A DNA stretch of 64,000 nucleotides from Diadema setosum (lineage: Eukaryota > Echinodermata > Echinoidea > Diadematoida > Diadematidae), in assembly GCA_033980235.1 (NCBI GenBank), contig CM067067.1:29186451-29250450 (forward strand). Reading direction: 5' to 3'. Shown here in pieces: positions 45,205-60,200 of this stretch (position 1 is its first letter; the number at the start of each line of letters is the position of its first letter). The notes under the pieces were generated by a model, which worked only from the letters and a program-made list of their open reading frames with translations, did not search any database and was not told where the DNA came from. The position numbers and the translations under genes were made by a program.

Positions 45205-48200
45205 TCAGGACCAGATCCGGACACTGTTGTCAGCACCTCCTGAGACGAGGTAGTCACCAGCCTTGTCAAACATGACGGCGTGCACAGCATCCTCATGGCC
45301 AGCCAGGCTGGAGACCTGCAGTAGGCATACCAAAAATGAGTTGTCAAACCACCAGACATTTACATGAATTATGCCATGACACATAATCTGTCAGCAGGCT
45401 AACCACAAGGTAGTAGAAAATTATCTGCCATCAACACAGTGCATATCACAAAGGTTCAACTTTCATTGACAGGTTTAAAGAACACAGGCTGAATCTAGAG
45501 ACATAAAAACTACCAGGTATAAAAAAAAAAAGAAGAAAGTTTATACCATCTTTCACTAAATGTGTTAAATACTATTTAAGACGCCCCCACTTCCCCCCCC
45601 CCCCCAAAAAAAAAGTTTCAAAATTTAGACCTGAATTTGAATTTTATATAGACCCACTGCAAAAGATGCACTCGTAATTGCATCTATTACTAATCACTGC
45701 TACAGCAACACGGAACAATTAATCAGCTTTTATGATACTTGCTTGTTGTCATGGGAAAAAAGAGAATCTATCAGACAGCTCTAAATCAACCAAGACAACC
45801 CAATAAAATGATATATGTATTTAGACTTCAAGCTTTAGATGGTATCATATGCTAGTCTCCAACACAGAAGCTATTTTTATACAACCATACATACACACAC
45901 ACACACCCACACCTATAAACACAACCAACACCCAAACCGAAAACGAACCTGTCCTGAAGTGAGATCAAACATCTTAATTGTCCCATCATTGCTGCCAACT
46001 GCCAGGACAGTACCAGAGGAATCAAAGGCACCACGATTGGCAGGGTGGGGTCCCACATCAAATGTTGCCATGGGAGCACATGTCCTGGTGTCCCACACCT
46101 TGACTATGCCATACGAGTCACAGGATGCAATGCTGTCACCTTTCAGACTGAAGGAGGCATGGTTGACTGAGTGCACATGGCCATAGAAGGTTTGACCACA
46201 CAGACCCTACCAGGTATGAATTGTAGAAGACAAATATTGTAATCTCTGTTGTTGACATTCATGACCATTTTCTACATTCTTTCTTCTTCAGGTAAAGCTT
46301 TACTCGCAAGATTAGCACCCTAATGCTGAAATGGTCACATTTAAAATCAGAGGTCAAGATTCATACGTAAGGCCTAAATGAGGGATTGCAAGTGGTGTGA
46401 TTCTGAATTTATCTATTCAGATTGGGTCTTGAATGTTCATGATCATAATTGTAATACTTTGTAAATTAAACTATTTCACCTGTAGTAGAACTACTCTTTA
46501 GTAGTTAACACTTATATTTGAGAGTGAAATCAAGTCGTTCTGAATGCAGTGTGATTCCAGAAATCATTACACATGAACTGAATGATTGTTGGCTTGATAT
46601 CTTGTAAAATGCATGGCCATGGCACCACTACACAGCAGTTATTTCTGCCTGCCAAAACAACATAACAACAATGCGATATGCAAATATAGGCCCCATGGGT
46701 GCAAGAACAACACTGTGACATATTCCTGTATTATTCTCCTGTGCTTCTCCACTATCAGAATGTGACAAGGAAAATACATGAGATAGTTATGGACACTCAC
46801 TGTGCGGGCATCCCAGAGAGAGACTGTTTTGTCTGCAGAGGCTGTCAGGATGTTGTTGGAGAAGGGAAGGAACATGATGGAGTTCACCGAGTCTGCATGG
46901 CCACGCAGGGTGTAGCGACATCGCAAACTGAAAAATTATGAGTTTATGATTGAGCACAGCCAGATTCAAAACTTGATAGCAATATCACAAAATTTCCTCT
47001 GTAGATAACCTGCTTATGTATCCAAACAATACAAATCCTTTTCTCTTTGTGCTACCTTACAGCATTCTATGTTTATGGCTTTGATGTGTCACTTCACAGA
47101 GTTTGAAGAATATCCTGGATTCTTATCAAAATCAAACACTACGGATTGCAAGATAGTGAAAAGGACATTAGACAAAAATCTGAGACAATAGTAAGTGCAT
47201 AATTATAGGAACTAGAAATGTCGCTATGGCGACTGGTATGCCTCCGCCATAATGCATGCTTCTCCTAATAGGTCTAGATAGTACATAGGGACAATGTGTG
47301 ATTACATTTTCACAAAATTGGCAAAATATCAAACTGACAAGTTTGTCACAAATGTGTTGAATGTTCACCTTCCTTGACCTAGGTTTAATTGGATGAATAG
47401 GAGAGCATGTATTTGGGGATTTAAGGACTTTAACTTGACTTTGACCCATTCATATGTTTATGCATTGAGTAATTTTCAAGGTATGGAGAAAAAGTGCAAT
47501 TTCTGTATTGAATAGTAAATTGTTACCATTTTAATCTGGCCTTTGACCCTAAAATTCATAAGATAATCACTGTCAGGCAGAACATGCATAAATATGTAGT
47601 AAGTTTCAACTTGAAGATAACTTGAGCCACTTCCGAGATATAGAGGAAAAAGTTAGTTCAGCACTTTCACTTGATCTTTGACCTTTTGACCTTTGAGGCT
47701 AAGAAAAAGAAAGAAAAAAAAAGAACTTTCCAGAGAATCTCTATTAGGTTATACATGCATACACCAAGTGTAAAAAAAATGATCCTGCTGGCATTGCATA
47801 AACATGAGGGAAAAAGTAAAATTTTGAAGTGTCGCCCTTGACCTTTGACCCCATGAACCCTAAAGTGTCTAGATAATCACTGCCAGTTAGTACATGTATA
47901 TATACCTTGTTCCATGAAGATACCTTGAACAATTTCCAAGGTATGGAGAAAAAAAGTGAAGTTTCAATATTTTTACTTGACCTTTTGACCTTTGACCTCA
48001 TGACCTCAAACTTTCACCAGAGTATCTTAATTGGGTAATACATGTATACACTAAGTTTCAAGGAAATATCTTCAGGCATTGCATAGATAATGTGGAAATA
48101 GTGAAATTTTATGTTTTTGACCTTTGACCTTGAGCATGTGCACCCAAAAGTTGATAGGCACAACTTCACCCCCTAATACACATACATGCCTAGTTTCATT

Positions 48201-51200
48201 AGGATACCTCAAAAGGTTTTTTAGTTATGCTGTCCACAAAATTCATTACGGATGGACGGAAGAACGGACGGAAGGACGGACGGAAGGACGGACGGAAGGA
48301 CGGACGGAAGGACGGACGGAAGGACGGACGGACAACCCGAAAACATAATGCCTCCTGCACCACTACATGGCGGAGGCATAAAAAATATATACAGGCACAC
48401 ATTCCAAACATCAAACAAATCAATATGCTGCAGGCAGAGCATGTCAATCCATATTTTCATGATAACAAATCTTTCATTTATAGGGTATAACTGCATAGAT
48501 ATGTGCACAACAAGCCAGCAAGCTGTGGTCTTGTTGGTGATGGTGCAAAACTAATGACCATAGAAAATTGAAGTTGATGGCATGCATTTTTCTGCAAGGA
48601 ATTAGACTAACTTACATGATACAAAAGATGACTTTGTGGTCAACAACATATTTGAACAGTGGGGTTTGAAATGGAAGTGACAAGTCCAAAGACTAATGAC
48701 CACACCAGGGGCCATAAAATATTTTTAAGGGGGGGGGGCTGTGTCAAGGGCCAATGGCAACCTCCTGCTTCTGTAGGAAGAATCTTCAGGGCAGAACCTT
48801 TGGAATGTCATGGGTCTCAGTTTGAATTTTTTTACCCATTTTCTTTTCTTTTTTTGTTTGTTTGAAGAGCAAAAGGTGTGTCTGTGTGTGTGTGTGTGGG
48901 GGGGGGGGGTCCCTCAGCCTCCCTGGTTCTGCAGCCCCTGCATCCTCACAAGCATTTGAAACCTTTTGGATGGATGATTCTGTACGCTCCCTCTCAGTAA
49001 TGTTGAATACAAGTGATCCCACTGATTGACTGAACTTAATCACTGACATTTGCCACAGAGATCAATTTGTATACAGTTGAACCTCTATTATCCGGTCTCC
49101 CTTTATCCGGATCTCTCTATTATCCGGACGCAATCTCGCCGTGATTTTTAAAATCTTTTTTTAATAATTACTGGAGGAAAGGGAGATTCCCAGCGGATAC
49201 ATTTCTTAATAATTATTTAGGTAAATCATCTCAAGAATTTATAAAAGAAAATGATTTCATTCTTGCAAACACGAACCTCTATTTTGGGGTCTGTTACTGT
49301 GTGTAACAATGAAAAGGTTGCAGTATACACATTACTACATGTGGTACTACAATGGGGTACATCAGTACATGTGTATGTATATGTAGACTCTACATGTATA
49401 AAGCATTGAGTCTCCCGTATCCGGCCAAATCCCTTATCTGGACGAGCCCCGGCCCGACTTGTCCGGATACGAGAGGTTCAACTGTACTTGTTTACTTTGC
49501 TAATTTGCTCACCTTTTTTTTTTTTTTTTTTTTTTTTTGGGGGGGGGGGGATCAATTTGCACATAGTTTTAATTTGCCTCACCTGTGAAGATCCCATATC
49601 TTGGATGTGTTGTCCATGGAGGCACTAGCCACAAAGTCACCACAAGTATGCCAGGTACATCCCCATACTATAGGTGGAAGAGAAAAAATTGCACCCACAA
49701 ATGAAATCACAAGCCTGTCGGAGTCTTCTGTAGGTATCAAATTAGGTGATGACATAGTATGTCTGACTTGCTGAATATAAAATCCAGGTAATTCTTCCCT
49801 AGACCATATATAGGGCCCCCCCTTTTTTTTTGGGGGGGGGGGGGGGGAGGTGGAGGGAAAGGATTTTTCGTTCATGTACTTTCATATATCATTGCCTGAC
49901 CTTCACCAGAAGAGCCCTAGCATGAAATTTCGATCCAAAATAAAATTTTGTGATATAATTGGATAGAGTTTTGAAAGCTTTTTCATGTGATGTAATCATT
50001 TTTTTTTGTGTGGGATTTTTCAAACGCTCAAGCCTTAGGCCCTTCTGCTAGCCAGGCTACGATATGCAATTTACCACAAAAGTGGCAACGTCTCAGGTGC
50101 ACATGAGCCACCACTGGTAGCCAACTAGTGGCAACCACTGATCAACAAAGATCCTTTGACAAAACTGCTGACCTGCATGCTGGTGTTCTGTAAATGTATG
50201 TACACACTCTGCCTTGGAGAAGTCCCATATCTTCACTGTAGCATCTCCACTGGCTGTCACAAGCTGGGATCCACTGAAATAAGAACAGAATGTGACTGTC
50301 ATACAATATTCTCACGTTTGCTTCACACTTGAAGTGCTCTAAATTATGAAGAAACACAAGTCATATTTGTTTTTAATGCATTTCCAATTAGTACAAGAAA
50401 ATAAATTCAAGCAGTTTTGGAATATAAAAAAGTCAAACTTAATTTGAAAAGTCAAACTTACATTGAAACAGAAACATACTAACAAACACATGCATATCTG
50501 ACAGTCCCTTTGACAGTGCACACTGAAAAGGAAATAAGTACATTCAATGTTCGCACCCCCTACCAATTTAGCGTTGAACAAATGAAAACATTCATATTTA
50601 TCTGACAGATTGGTGGAGTATCTTCCAGCCCCATATGCAGCTGTCATAGACAGCTACATTGTGTACAATATATTGTAGCATGATTTTTAAAAGCCCCCCT
50701 TCTCAACCAGCGGGCTACAATGTCAGCCAAAAATAATAATGATTCATGATTGTTCTTATTAGTCCTTAAAAACATTGGTAGGAGACAGAGTGGGCCTTTG
50801 GTTTAAAAAAGGTTGAGAAGTGCAGATTTAACCCTATTTTAACTGGGCTATTTGAGACCAAGTTTTTACTTGGAGGGGGGGGGGGGGGGGGTTCAGTTTG
50901 AACCCCCCCCCCCTTCAGATCTCAAAATTTTGCCTAAAGATAGAGCCGGATGTCAACTATAAGATTACAGGGTCATAAAATAGAAAAATATTGGCTTTCT
51001 ATTTTTAATAAATTAATTATGCATGAAATCATATTTTCACCTATAACTCCATTACAAAAGACTGAAGGATTGCTAAATTTTTGTGTCAGAGTTCCTCAAG
51101 ACACATCAAAGAATAATAGCACAATCAAAATCAATTTCTTTTGTTTTTTATTGTTTTGTTAATTTCTTATGTATTTTATTGTTTTTCGACTTTTTGTTTT

Positions 51201-54200
51201 CTATTGTTTTTTTGCCAAAATTTGTTGCAGGCACTTTTTCAAGCTTATCTACACTAGAATCAATTAATTTCAATGGTTAAAAGTTGAAATTAATTAATTT
51301 GTATCAATTTAACCAAAAAACACAATTTGCATTGGATTTGCACACGATATCATGAATTTGAGCTGTTTTCGGGTTGACATGCATATGCAAAACATTACGT
51401 AACTTCAGAACAGTGTACCTGGACGTCACAAATTTGGTCTCAAAATATGCGGGCGACTTCAGTGAAAAAAGTCATGAAACGATGCGGCAAAATTTTTGCG
51501 TGTTGCGGAATCGTGGCGCGAAATGTCGAGGGGCGGGGGGTCAATTTGACCCCCCAGTTAAAATAGGGTTAAAGCATCATAAGCCCATTTGTTGACAAAT
51601 ATTTTGTACCACAATATCCTTGTAGGAGGCACAAAACGATTTTAGCTTCTCAACAGTGAAGCCTTTAACCAAATTTAATATAATACTCAGGAAGTGCTGT
51701 GCTATGCCTAATATGAACTTAATTCAAATACCCTGAATGTCAAAATGGAAGATAAAGCAACTGAAGTACCGGGTAACTGAGAACATTTGGGCAAGCATTG
51801 AATTGATGTACACAATTTTACACATACCCATGTATCTCATCAGGAATTTCAATGTGAAATTGAGCCATGTGCCTCTTACCTGGGGTGGAAATCACAGTCC
51901 CCTATCCAGTCTGTGTGCCCCTCCCCTGTCATGATAATATCACCACTGGGAATGGCCCACATCTTCCAGGTTTGGTCATCACTCACCGTGGCCAAGATCT
52001 GCTTGCGAGGATGGAGGGCAAGCCTAACAAAAACAAAAACAAAACAACAACAGCAATGAAATTGATGCAAGATGTAATAGAGATGTTCTTTCGAACTCGT
52101 GCATAACTGGAAGTACTATGATAGTTTCCAAGTGGATGTAAATGAAATAAGTGTAACTAGGGGGTAGGCAAAGGATTTATTCTGGTGTTCTATTTTCAGC
52201 ATATCAAATACACATGACAATAAAATAAAGGTTTCCATGACTCCATTTTGGAGATGGAGATTTACATACTGGTAGATGCAAAGAGTATCATTACACATGT
52301 AACAAAAAATATGGGGATTTTCTTTTTTCTATCCCAAGCAGAAACTATGACACTGCAAATCAATACTGACTGACATAACAAAAAGCATAATATACTTGTT
52401 GTTTTGATATATTTGGCAGGTAGGTTTAATGTAAGGACAGCTTCCAGCCATTGCTGACTAGTTTTTTTACCCGCTAATGGCCAGTGAATGTGCTTGAAAG
52501 GAATGGGTCAGCCGGAAGCCTCCAGTCCTGGTCAGATGAGCTGATGGACCCTTCACATTGGCCAGCTGTGGGTTTACACCATTGTCGACAGGGAATTCAC
52601 TATCCTGGTGGACACAATTCAGAAAGAAGACAATTTAATACCATAATTTAAGCTGACATGTAACAAAAAGGTGTTCATTGTGATATGTTGAAATGGGTTC
52701 TCCTTCATATCAGGCTTCAGCTTTTCAAAAAAAAAAAAAAAATCCATTAGCACTAAGCTGCTCTTGTCAATCTTATTGGGATGAGGTACATTACATAAGT
52801 AATCTTTCTGTATCGTGCACATATTTGTAATTGGCTGTTATGCCTGACATTTACAAAGAAAGCTCAATGAAAGTCCTAATTGAATTACTACAGAAACTCC
52901 ATGTTGGTCATTTAATCTGAGCAAATTGACTACTGTATACGCCATATATTTTGTGAGTCTAAATTTTCGCGAATTGGAAATTCTCGACGATTTCGCGTGT
53001 GGCTAAAAATTCACGATCGTGGAGTCCTGTACTGTACGGAGAAATGTACGTCTCATTCAAATTAGGATCAAAGTCAATATTTTCATGTGTCTATTTCGCG
53101 AATAGTACCTGACTTGCGAAATTCCCGAAATAAAAACGTTAAATATTTTGCGTATAAAGTATCAGAAGGATAGCTTATTTCAATATTTACAGCAGTAGGA
53201 ACCCTACTGATTTTTAATCATTGATTAATCAAATCAATTCTTTAGAAACCTGCTCATAAACAATCATTTAAAATTATGACAAGTCTCTTTTTGTTATCAT
53301 GTGCCATCTGATTGATATACATAACTTAATTTTTTTATTCTTAAGGATATTCATGTCATGTAATGCACCATTCATCATACCTCAGGGTGTCTGGGCAGGG
53401 TTTGGTTGGTTACATCCAGGCTACTGGGGTCCACCTTCTGTGGCTCTTTGGTCAGTTCCCGTGCCTCATGGACAGCCTGCTGGGTGGGGCCTACCCCAGA
53501 CGCATACATGAGGCGGCGCTCTTCCTTCGTCATCTCATGTGTGGCCCCCTCTCTCAGTCCACTTTCAAGACTACGCAGGGTAGCTTGCAGTGCAGACACC
53601 TGCCACACATGAAATAAGATATGTGAGAAAAGTGGGTAAATAGGCAAGCATTGCAGGCAAAATAATCACAAAAAAGACCGTTTTTCTTTATCAGAATATT
53701 ACAAGTGTAGTGTTACATGGAAGGAAGTCATGATGTGTAACTTCCAAGAAATCAAGAGAGCAGTGGATGACAGGTAATTCTACTGGTTTCTTTTTCTGAC
53801 ATGTTTGTCAAAATGAAGATCAGCAGTTGTGATCTTACAAATTATACTTTTGTACAGAGGGGGCAATTGAAAAAAAAGAAAGAAAAAAAGAAATGAGCCA
53901 CAGCAAATCTTCACCCTTTTTCATTAATAATCTTGTTCTGTCAATTCTATGTTTGTTCTTTAGCTCCATCTCCCATATGTTAGAGCAATATATGATGACA
54001 TGTTTCAGACAAAAATGTTACATATCAAGAAGGCTGAAATGAGTGGCCCACCTGATTGATGGCCCTATCTTAAGAAGGCTGAAATGAGTGGCCCACCTGA
54101 TTGATGGCCCTGTCTCTCTCCAGTTTGGCCAGCATCCGCTCCTTCATCACAGTTTCATATTTTTGCTTCAGCTGCTGCAGAGTGGGCTCATATGACATGT

Positions 54201-57200
54201 AGTGGCGCTTCAACCTGAAACCCAACACAACAAACAATGAAGTCCATTCACATGAAAGTATTAGTATTTCTCTTCAGTGTTATCTACAATCTGCACTAAT
54301 GAAAATCTACATACACCTGTGAATGTATCTGAAGCACAAACTATTAAATATACCTACATGGAGTGTTGACACGAGTGCCCGTGCAAGTAGACATAGTGAA
54401 GTAGTAGCAAGTAGTAGCAGACAAGGTTAAGTGACACAACATTTTAATTACGAACATTTCTGACATCTGTTTGATTAATGCCCTACAGGAAAATAACCAG
54501 AGTCTATTCTGGGGTAAAAGGCAAGGTTTGACAGAATAAGAGTAAAACTGTAGCTTGAATGTAATGAAGTTCAAATGTCAGATGTTAAAGGGATCGTATA
54601 GTTTTGGTTGAGACCTAATTTCAGGTTTCTAACATTTTTTTTGGTGAGATAATGAGAAACCTCACATAAAATATGAAAGAGCATGTAATTCCATGAGGAA
54701 TTCAATGTTTATTTGATGAAAATTGGTTTTGAAATTGCTGAGATATCGCGATTCTAATATTACGATCACTTTGTTTTACTTTGTTTTTGGATGTTTCAGT
54801 CATTCCAAACCCGATTTTCATCAAATAAACTTTGAATTCCTCTTAAAATGGTATGCTCTGTACTATTTCATAAGTGTTTTCTAGGTATCTCGCAAAAAGT
54901 TAAAAGCCCAATTCTCATCTCCACCACTACTGTACCATGCCTTGAAGATCAGATTTATACACTGTACTCTGCAATTTACTCTTGATTTTGTGACACGTAT
55001 GGAAATCTTGTAAGTACTACTTTAAAGAACCTTGAAGACACTTATGTACAATGTGCATTTTTTTTTTTTTAAGAGAATTGACCCAGACAGGAAAGTCATG
55101 TTCTGTCTGGAAAAAAAAAGAGTGTAAAAAATATTCACAGATCTACTAAGAAACTTTGACTATAATTGTTCACTCTGAACACTTTGAACTCTTCACAACT
55201 GCTGTAACAAAAAGCGCAATGCCATCTGAAGCAACTTTTGAACTCACCTTTTGATGTCATCAATCAGCTTGTTCTTCTCCTGCACCACTCGCTTGTGATG
55301 CATGCGGTGGAAGTCACGCTCTTTACGAAGCTTGACATAAGTCTCCTTAGCTTTCCTGTCAATGAATATTAAAATATGTAGAGGTTTAGAATGTGGAAGG
55401 AGCATACCATGCATAGAGGCACATGAGTGAACAGCTGCACTGTTGCAAGCTACAACATAGCACACATGTTCCAAGAACTGCAGAGTATATCAGAGATCCC
55501 AAGTATTTCTTGAATGGGAAATTCTCTTCCCTGGACCTCTAGCAAATTGGAGTCTCCGATTGCACAGAAAGGTGCGCAATATTATGCGTGTGTAGCACAC
55601 ACCAAAAGCTCAAATCATGATGTCCCATGCAGTCTGGAACACTTGCCTTGGAAGCTCTATAGGGTTATAGATGCTCTCTGGTGCTATCTTAACCTTATTT
55701 TTGAACATAATGACAAAAGTTGGGTGGGAGAAAGCTAGAAAACTAAAGCTTTTAAGCGGGAGAAATTCGAACTCAAGTGGAAGAGTGGGCATCTCTGATA
55801 TATACATGTATGTACAGTTGTTAACTCATGAAGTACACTTGTGTGCACATTTGCCGAGACGGGCTAAACAAGATAAGTCCAACCTGCCTGAGTGGTGACC
55901 TGCCCATAGCGGCTGCTTGCCGTATATGGCCACTAAAAATTATTCCCTACGAGAGAAAAGCCATGTTAAAGACCCTGTCTATAGCAGCGGCCTGTCAATA
56001 GCAGTCATCTTCTTTGTCTCCCTTGGGTGGTCACTTTAGACAGTTTGGAGTGTAGATAATATGTATGACAATGTCTACAACTTACATGTCAAAACTGCTA
56101 AATTCATGCAGTAATATTTACTTTACTGAACCAAGCATATGCCATAAATACCAAAGTGCATGGTATCTATTCACATGTAAAGGGGTATGTACACAACAGA
56201 CTAAACCAGAAGGCTCTACCAAACTAATGAGTTTGGCCATGACACATCATCCAGCAAAGTGCAACTGAAAAAAATAAAGAAAGGTAAATTAACAGCTTTC
56301 TTGTAAGCAGGTTTCACAGAAACCAGTAAATAATATGGAATCACTGCTATAATCAAAATCCTGGCCCTCCAACACACTGCTAATTATGACGAGAGACCTG
56401 GGGGTCTCGTGCTCACCCGAGTACCGCGAGTTCACCTTCCATGCATTCTTGCAGAAAAACACAGCAAAACAGGGAAAGGGGTGGGGGAACATTATGCACA
56501 TTTGAATGAATTGAGATCCTATTATCCTCATGATACTACCTGCCAAGTTTGGTGAAAACTAGACCATGTGTTTTCAAGAAGATGATGAAAATTGGGCCCT
56601 TATTGCTGTCCACCCCCGATCTGCCAAAAGTAAACTCAAAATTACTACAGTCACTGATGTTATCTTAGCTCTGTCACTTCTGGTACTAGAAAAACAAATT
56701 TGGAAAGATTCTCTAGATCAGAGGATTTGGCTCTCGGCTGCCCAACGTAAAGGCATGATGCAATACTCTAGGGATGATATGGACTATGGACGCAGACACT
56801 GGGCAATGGATGATTGCGATACCTCACTTGAGGCTTTGGCTCAGGTGAGCTGATAAGTATGAAAAGAGGCACAAAAGGGCCTTCATCTGATTTGAATTAC
56901 ATGGCAGCTGCTCTAAACTTGTTCACATCATGACGGAGAGTCTTGACAGTCCCATCCAGCTGCTGGTTGCGGCAGTAGATGTCAGGCACAGTGCCCACGT
57001 CTTCCTCATTCAACTGTCCTCGCTGCTGCAGTTCATACCTGCAGGCAAAACATTAGGGATTTAGTAATCTTGACTCCACTGATATTATGTCAAGAACACA
57101 AAATGGCTTGGGATTACATGGAAAGGAAAATAAGAATTATATTATAATCAATTCAATACCTTTCGTGATTGATGATGCTAGGGTTTAAGGCATCTTTCTG

Positions 57201-60200
57201 AATTTTACGTTTCAGTTTGATTCTTTAACTTGAAGATGAAGCGATGTTGATGAGAAAGAATATAGGCCATGGTAATCTGTAATAATTACTGCTAACCTTA
57301 CGTAACGCTCGATGAAATCAACCTCAACATGCTGACTTATTATTGACAAACAAATATGATGAGCATGAACACAGCAGTACATAGATGTAACAGAAGGACA
57401 GAGGGTAAGAATCCAAGCAGCACTTGAGAAGAGAAAGTTTTTTCCTTTTGCCATAATTCAACATATCATTGTGATGAATTTATGCAAAACAATGACATAC
57501 CATTGTTTTCTGAAAATACAGGACCTTGTACAACATGCAGCCCAAATTTCCCTGATCTCCACCAAGCTTTCTGCATCTACTGCTAGCTGTACAGTGCTTC
57601 CTAACACCTCTTACAATCATTTTAACTATCATTGCCATACTATAATTCCTTTTGTCATCAGGCAGCGGGTAAATTATCACCTTTGTTAGGTGATAAGGCA
57701 AAGCAAGCAAATAAAAATAATTCAAACACACTCGCACATTTACAAAGAAAGACCCTTATTTCAGCTTTACTAACCATTCTGTCTGAAAACAGTCGAGTGT
57801 CCTATTCATGCCCATCTTGACTAAGAAGTTGCGAACAAAGTCATCAACAACCTCTGGGCGAAGGGTGACAGGTGGGGGTATCAGCCCTTCCTTTCTCTCC
57901 TAGATAGGAAAAGACAATAACAAAAAAAAAAATACTAAACATTGGTCTGTTGAAGGTACATGAAGTTTTTATTTCTTTTTGAAGTACATGTATATTCTCT
58001 TCCCAGTTGTCGTTTGTTTTTTGTTTTTTCAAACTTTTGCAGTGGACTTTGGTGTACTCATTTGATAAATCAAAATTACATGTATCATCAAAGTTATCAA
58101 AATCACCAAAGGGTGCAGTCAGCTGATGTAACAAAGATGATGGAGGTTGTAAGGTTAAGCAAAGTACACAGTATATACTGGGTCCACAATTCAAATTCAC
58201 TTTAAAAATTATTCCAATAAATGCAGGTACCTGTACATTTCCATTTCTTTTCTTCTTCTTTTTTTCATTCTTAACCCTAAAGGGGCCGGGCTTTTTTGGC
58301 TATGCTCAGGCCGGGGGGGGGGGTGGGGGGGGGGGGGGGGCGGATTCCGCCCCCCCCCCCTGAGATCTCGGCCATCGGTGGTGCGATGGCGATGAAATTT
58401 TGCATGCGTGAGACCTGCGTCATAATCTACAAGATTGTGTCATAAGATTTTTTGAAACAATCAATTTCTAATTTTAATTAATTAATTATGCAAATTAAGC
58501 TCAAGATCATATTTTAGCCTAATTAAAAGCATTGAGAGTCTAATTTTTGGTCTGTAAATCTGTTGCAGCATATTCAACGATTGTACATCACAAAAACTTC
58601 CAAAATTCATTTCAATTCTTATGTATTTTATTGTTTTCAGAATTTCTTATGTATTTCTTTGTTTTTCAACTTTTGTTTTTTCTTTGTTTTTTCATTGGAA
58701 ATTGTCACTGACCACTTTTCTACCATAATTAGCACAAAACTAATCAATGAAAGTGATTAATTGTAAAAATAATCAGGTTTTTATGACTTTCACAACAGAG
58801 CACTGTTTTCCATAGGAAATGTACACAAAATCACAAAATTGTGCCTGTTTTGGGGCGACATTCTGTTACAAAAATGGGCGTGGCTTCGCAAAAGTACGCG
58901 CGGACGTCGCAAATTTGGTCTCAAAAGTTGCGCGAGACTTGAACAAACAAAGTCAAGAAGCCTCGCGACGAGGCCTTCTCGCGTAACAGAATTATAGCGC
59001 GAAACGTCGAGGGGGGGGCGGATTCCGCCCCCCCCCGGCCCTTTTAGGGTTAAAAGGACTGAATTTTAATCAGTGTTTGAGTAATCATGTAAGTTCATAT
59101 ACAGGTAAGTGCAAAAGAAGTCAGTTTCATCCATGTCTACCAGTCACAGTACCCCTCTTCCTCTTCCTCTCCCCTACTCACTGTAGCCTCTTGGTCTTCT
59201 TGGGCTTCCTGAATAGTGCGTACAGCATGGTTGAGATCCTCATCAATTTCTGCAAGAGAAAAAAGAAAATCTGAATAATAATGTTTCTATGTGAGAGACA
59301 AACCTGTTTTTCTTCGTTTTTTTACAAATTGTCTAACCACTAGGAAAAAAAAAGATCTGCAGCTAGTTTATCAAAAATCTAGGCCTGACATCTAGGATGA
59401 GTTGATGTAAAAAGAAGAAGAAGAAGACAGCGGCCCATCCTCTGCCCCACTCCCCACTCCCCCCTCCCCACCCCCCACCCCCCCCCCCCCATAATAGACA
59501 TAAACATCCTCTCCATGCTTTGTTTTGCTTGTGATTCAATAGATTAGGCTTCTAAGCTTGGATGTAAGACATGATATACAATAAAACACAAGCATAGGCC
59601 ATATTTTCACCCAAAATGGTGAATTTTACACAGATTCCATACTGATAACTACACAATCTGTATTTTATCACACATTTAATGAATTACCTGAGAGGAGGTC
59701 ATCATCAATAGGAATCTCTTCATATTGAAATTCATCTCCAGAATCATCAGGGATGGAAGCACCTATTATGAGTTATCAAAGTTAAGGAAACAAACTAGAA
59801 TGCATTCATTAGACATCACCACTTATGACCTTGAAGTTTTTGCAATAAATTTTATACGTGTTCAAAAGTACATTATCCTTTCAAACTAGGTTACATGCAT
59901 TGATGATAAAGAGAGTTGTAAAAATTATAGGAAAAAAAAACACTGAACAGGAACATTAATCAATATAACTATTAGTAGATGTTATTACCAAATAGTGATA
60001 TGGATCCTATTGAATGATTGCTGAGAGTGGCCATGTGACCAGTCCTTTGAATATTCTACCTAGAGGCCCAACTTCAACTTTTCTCAAATGACAAATGACT
60101 GGACTATCAACGACTGCCCGTCTGTCTGTGCTCAGTTGCATTGCTTGTGCACAACATATTATGCACTGCAGTTGTGTGTAGATCAGTTTAGCTTGGAGCT

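Noticed and set aside
48124..48554. RTEG/DGRK/LPSV repeat proteins
   Set aside because: Translations of the 12-base minisatellite inside a DNA transposon.
53299..53617. Plus-strand open frames over SPAG16 exon 8
   Set aside because: Antisense shadows of the real minus-strand exon.
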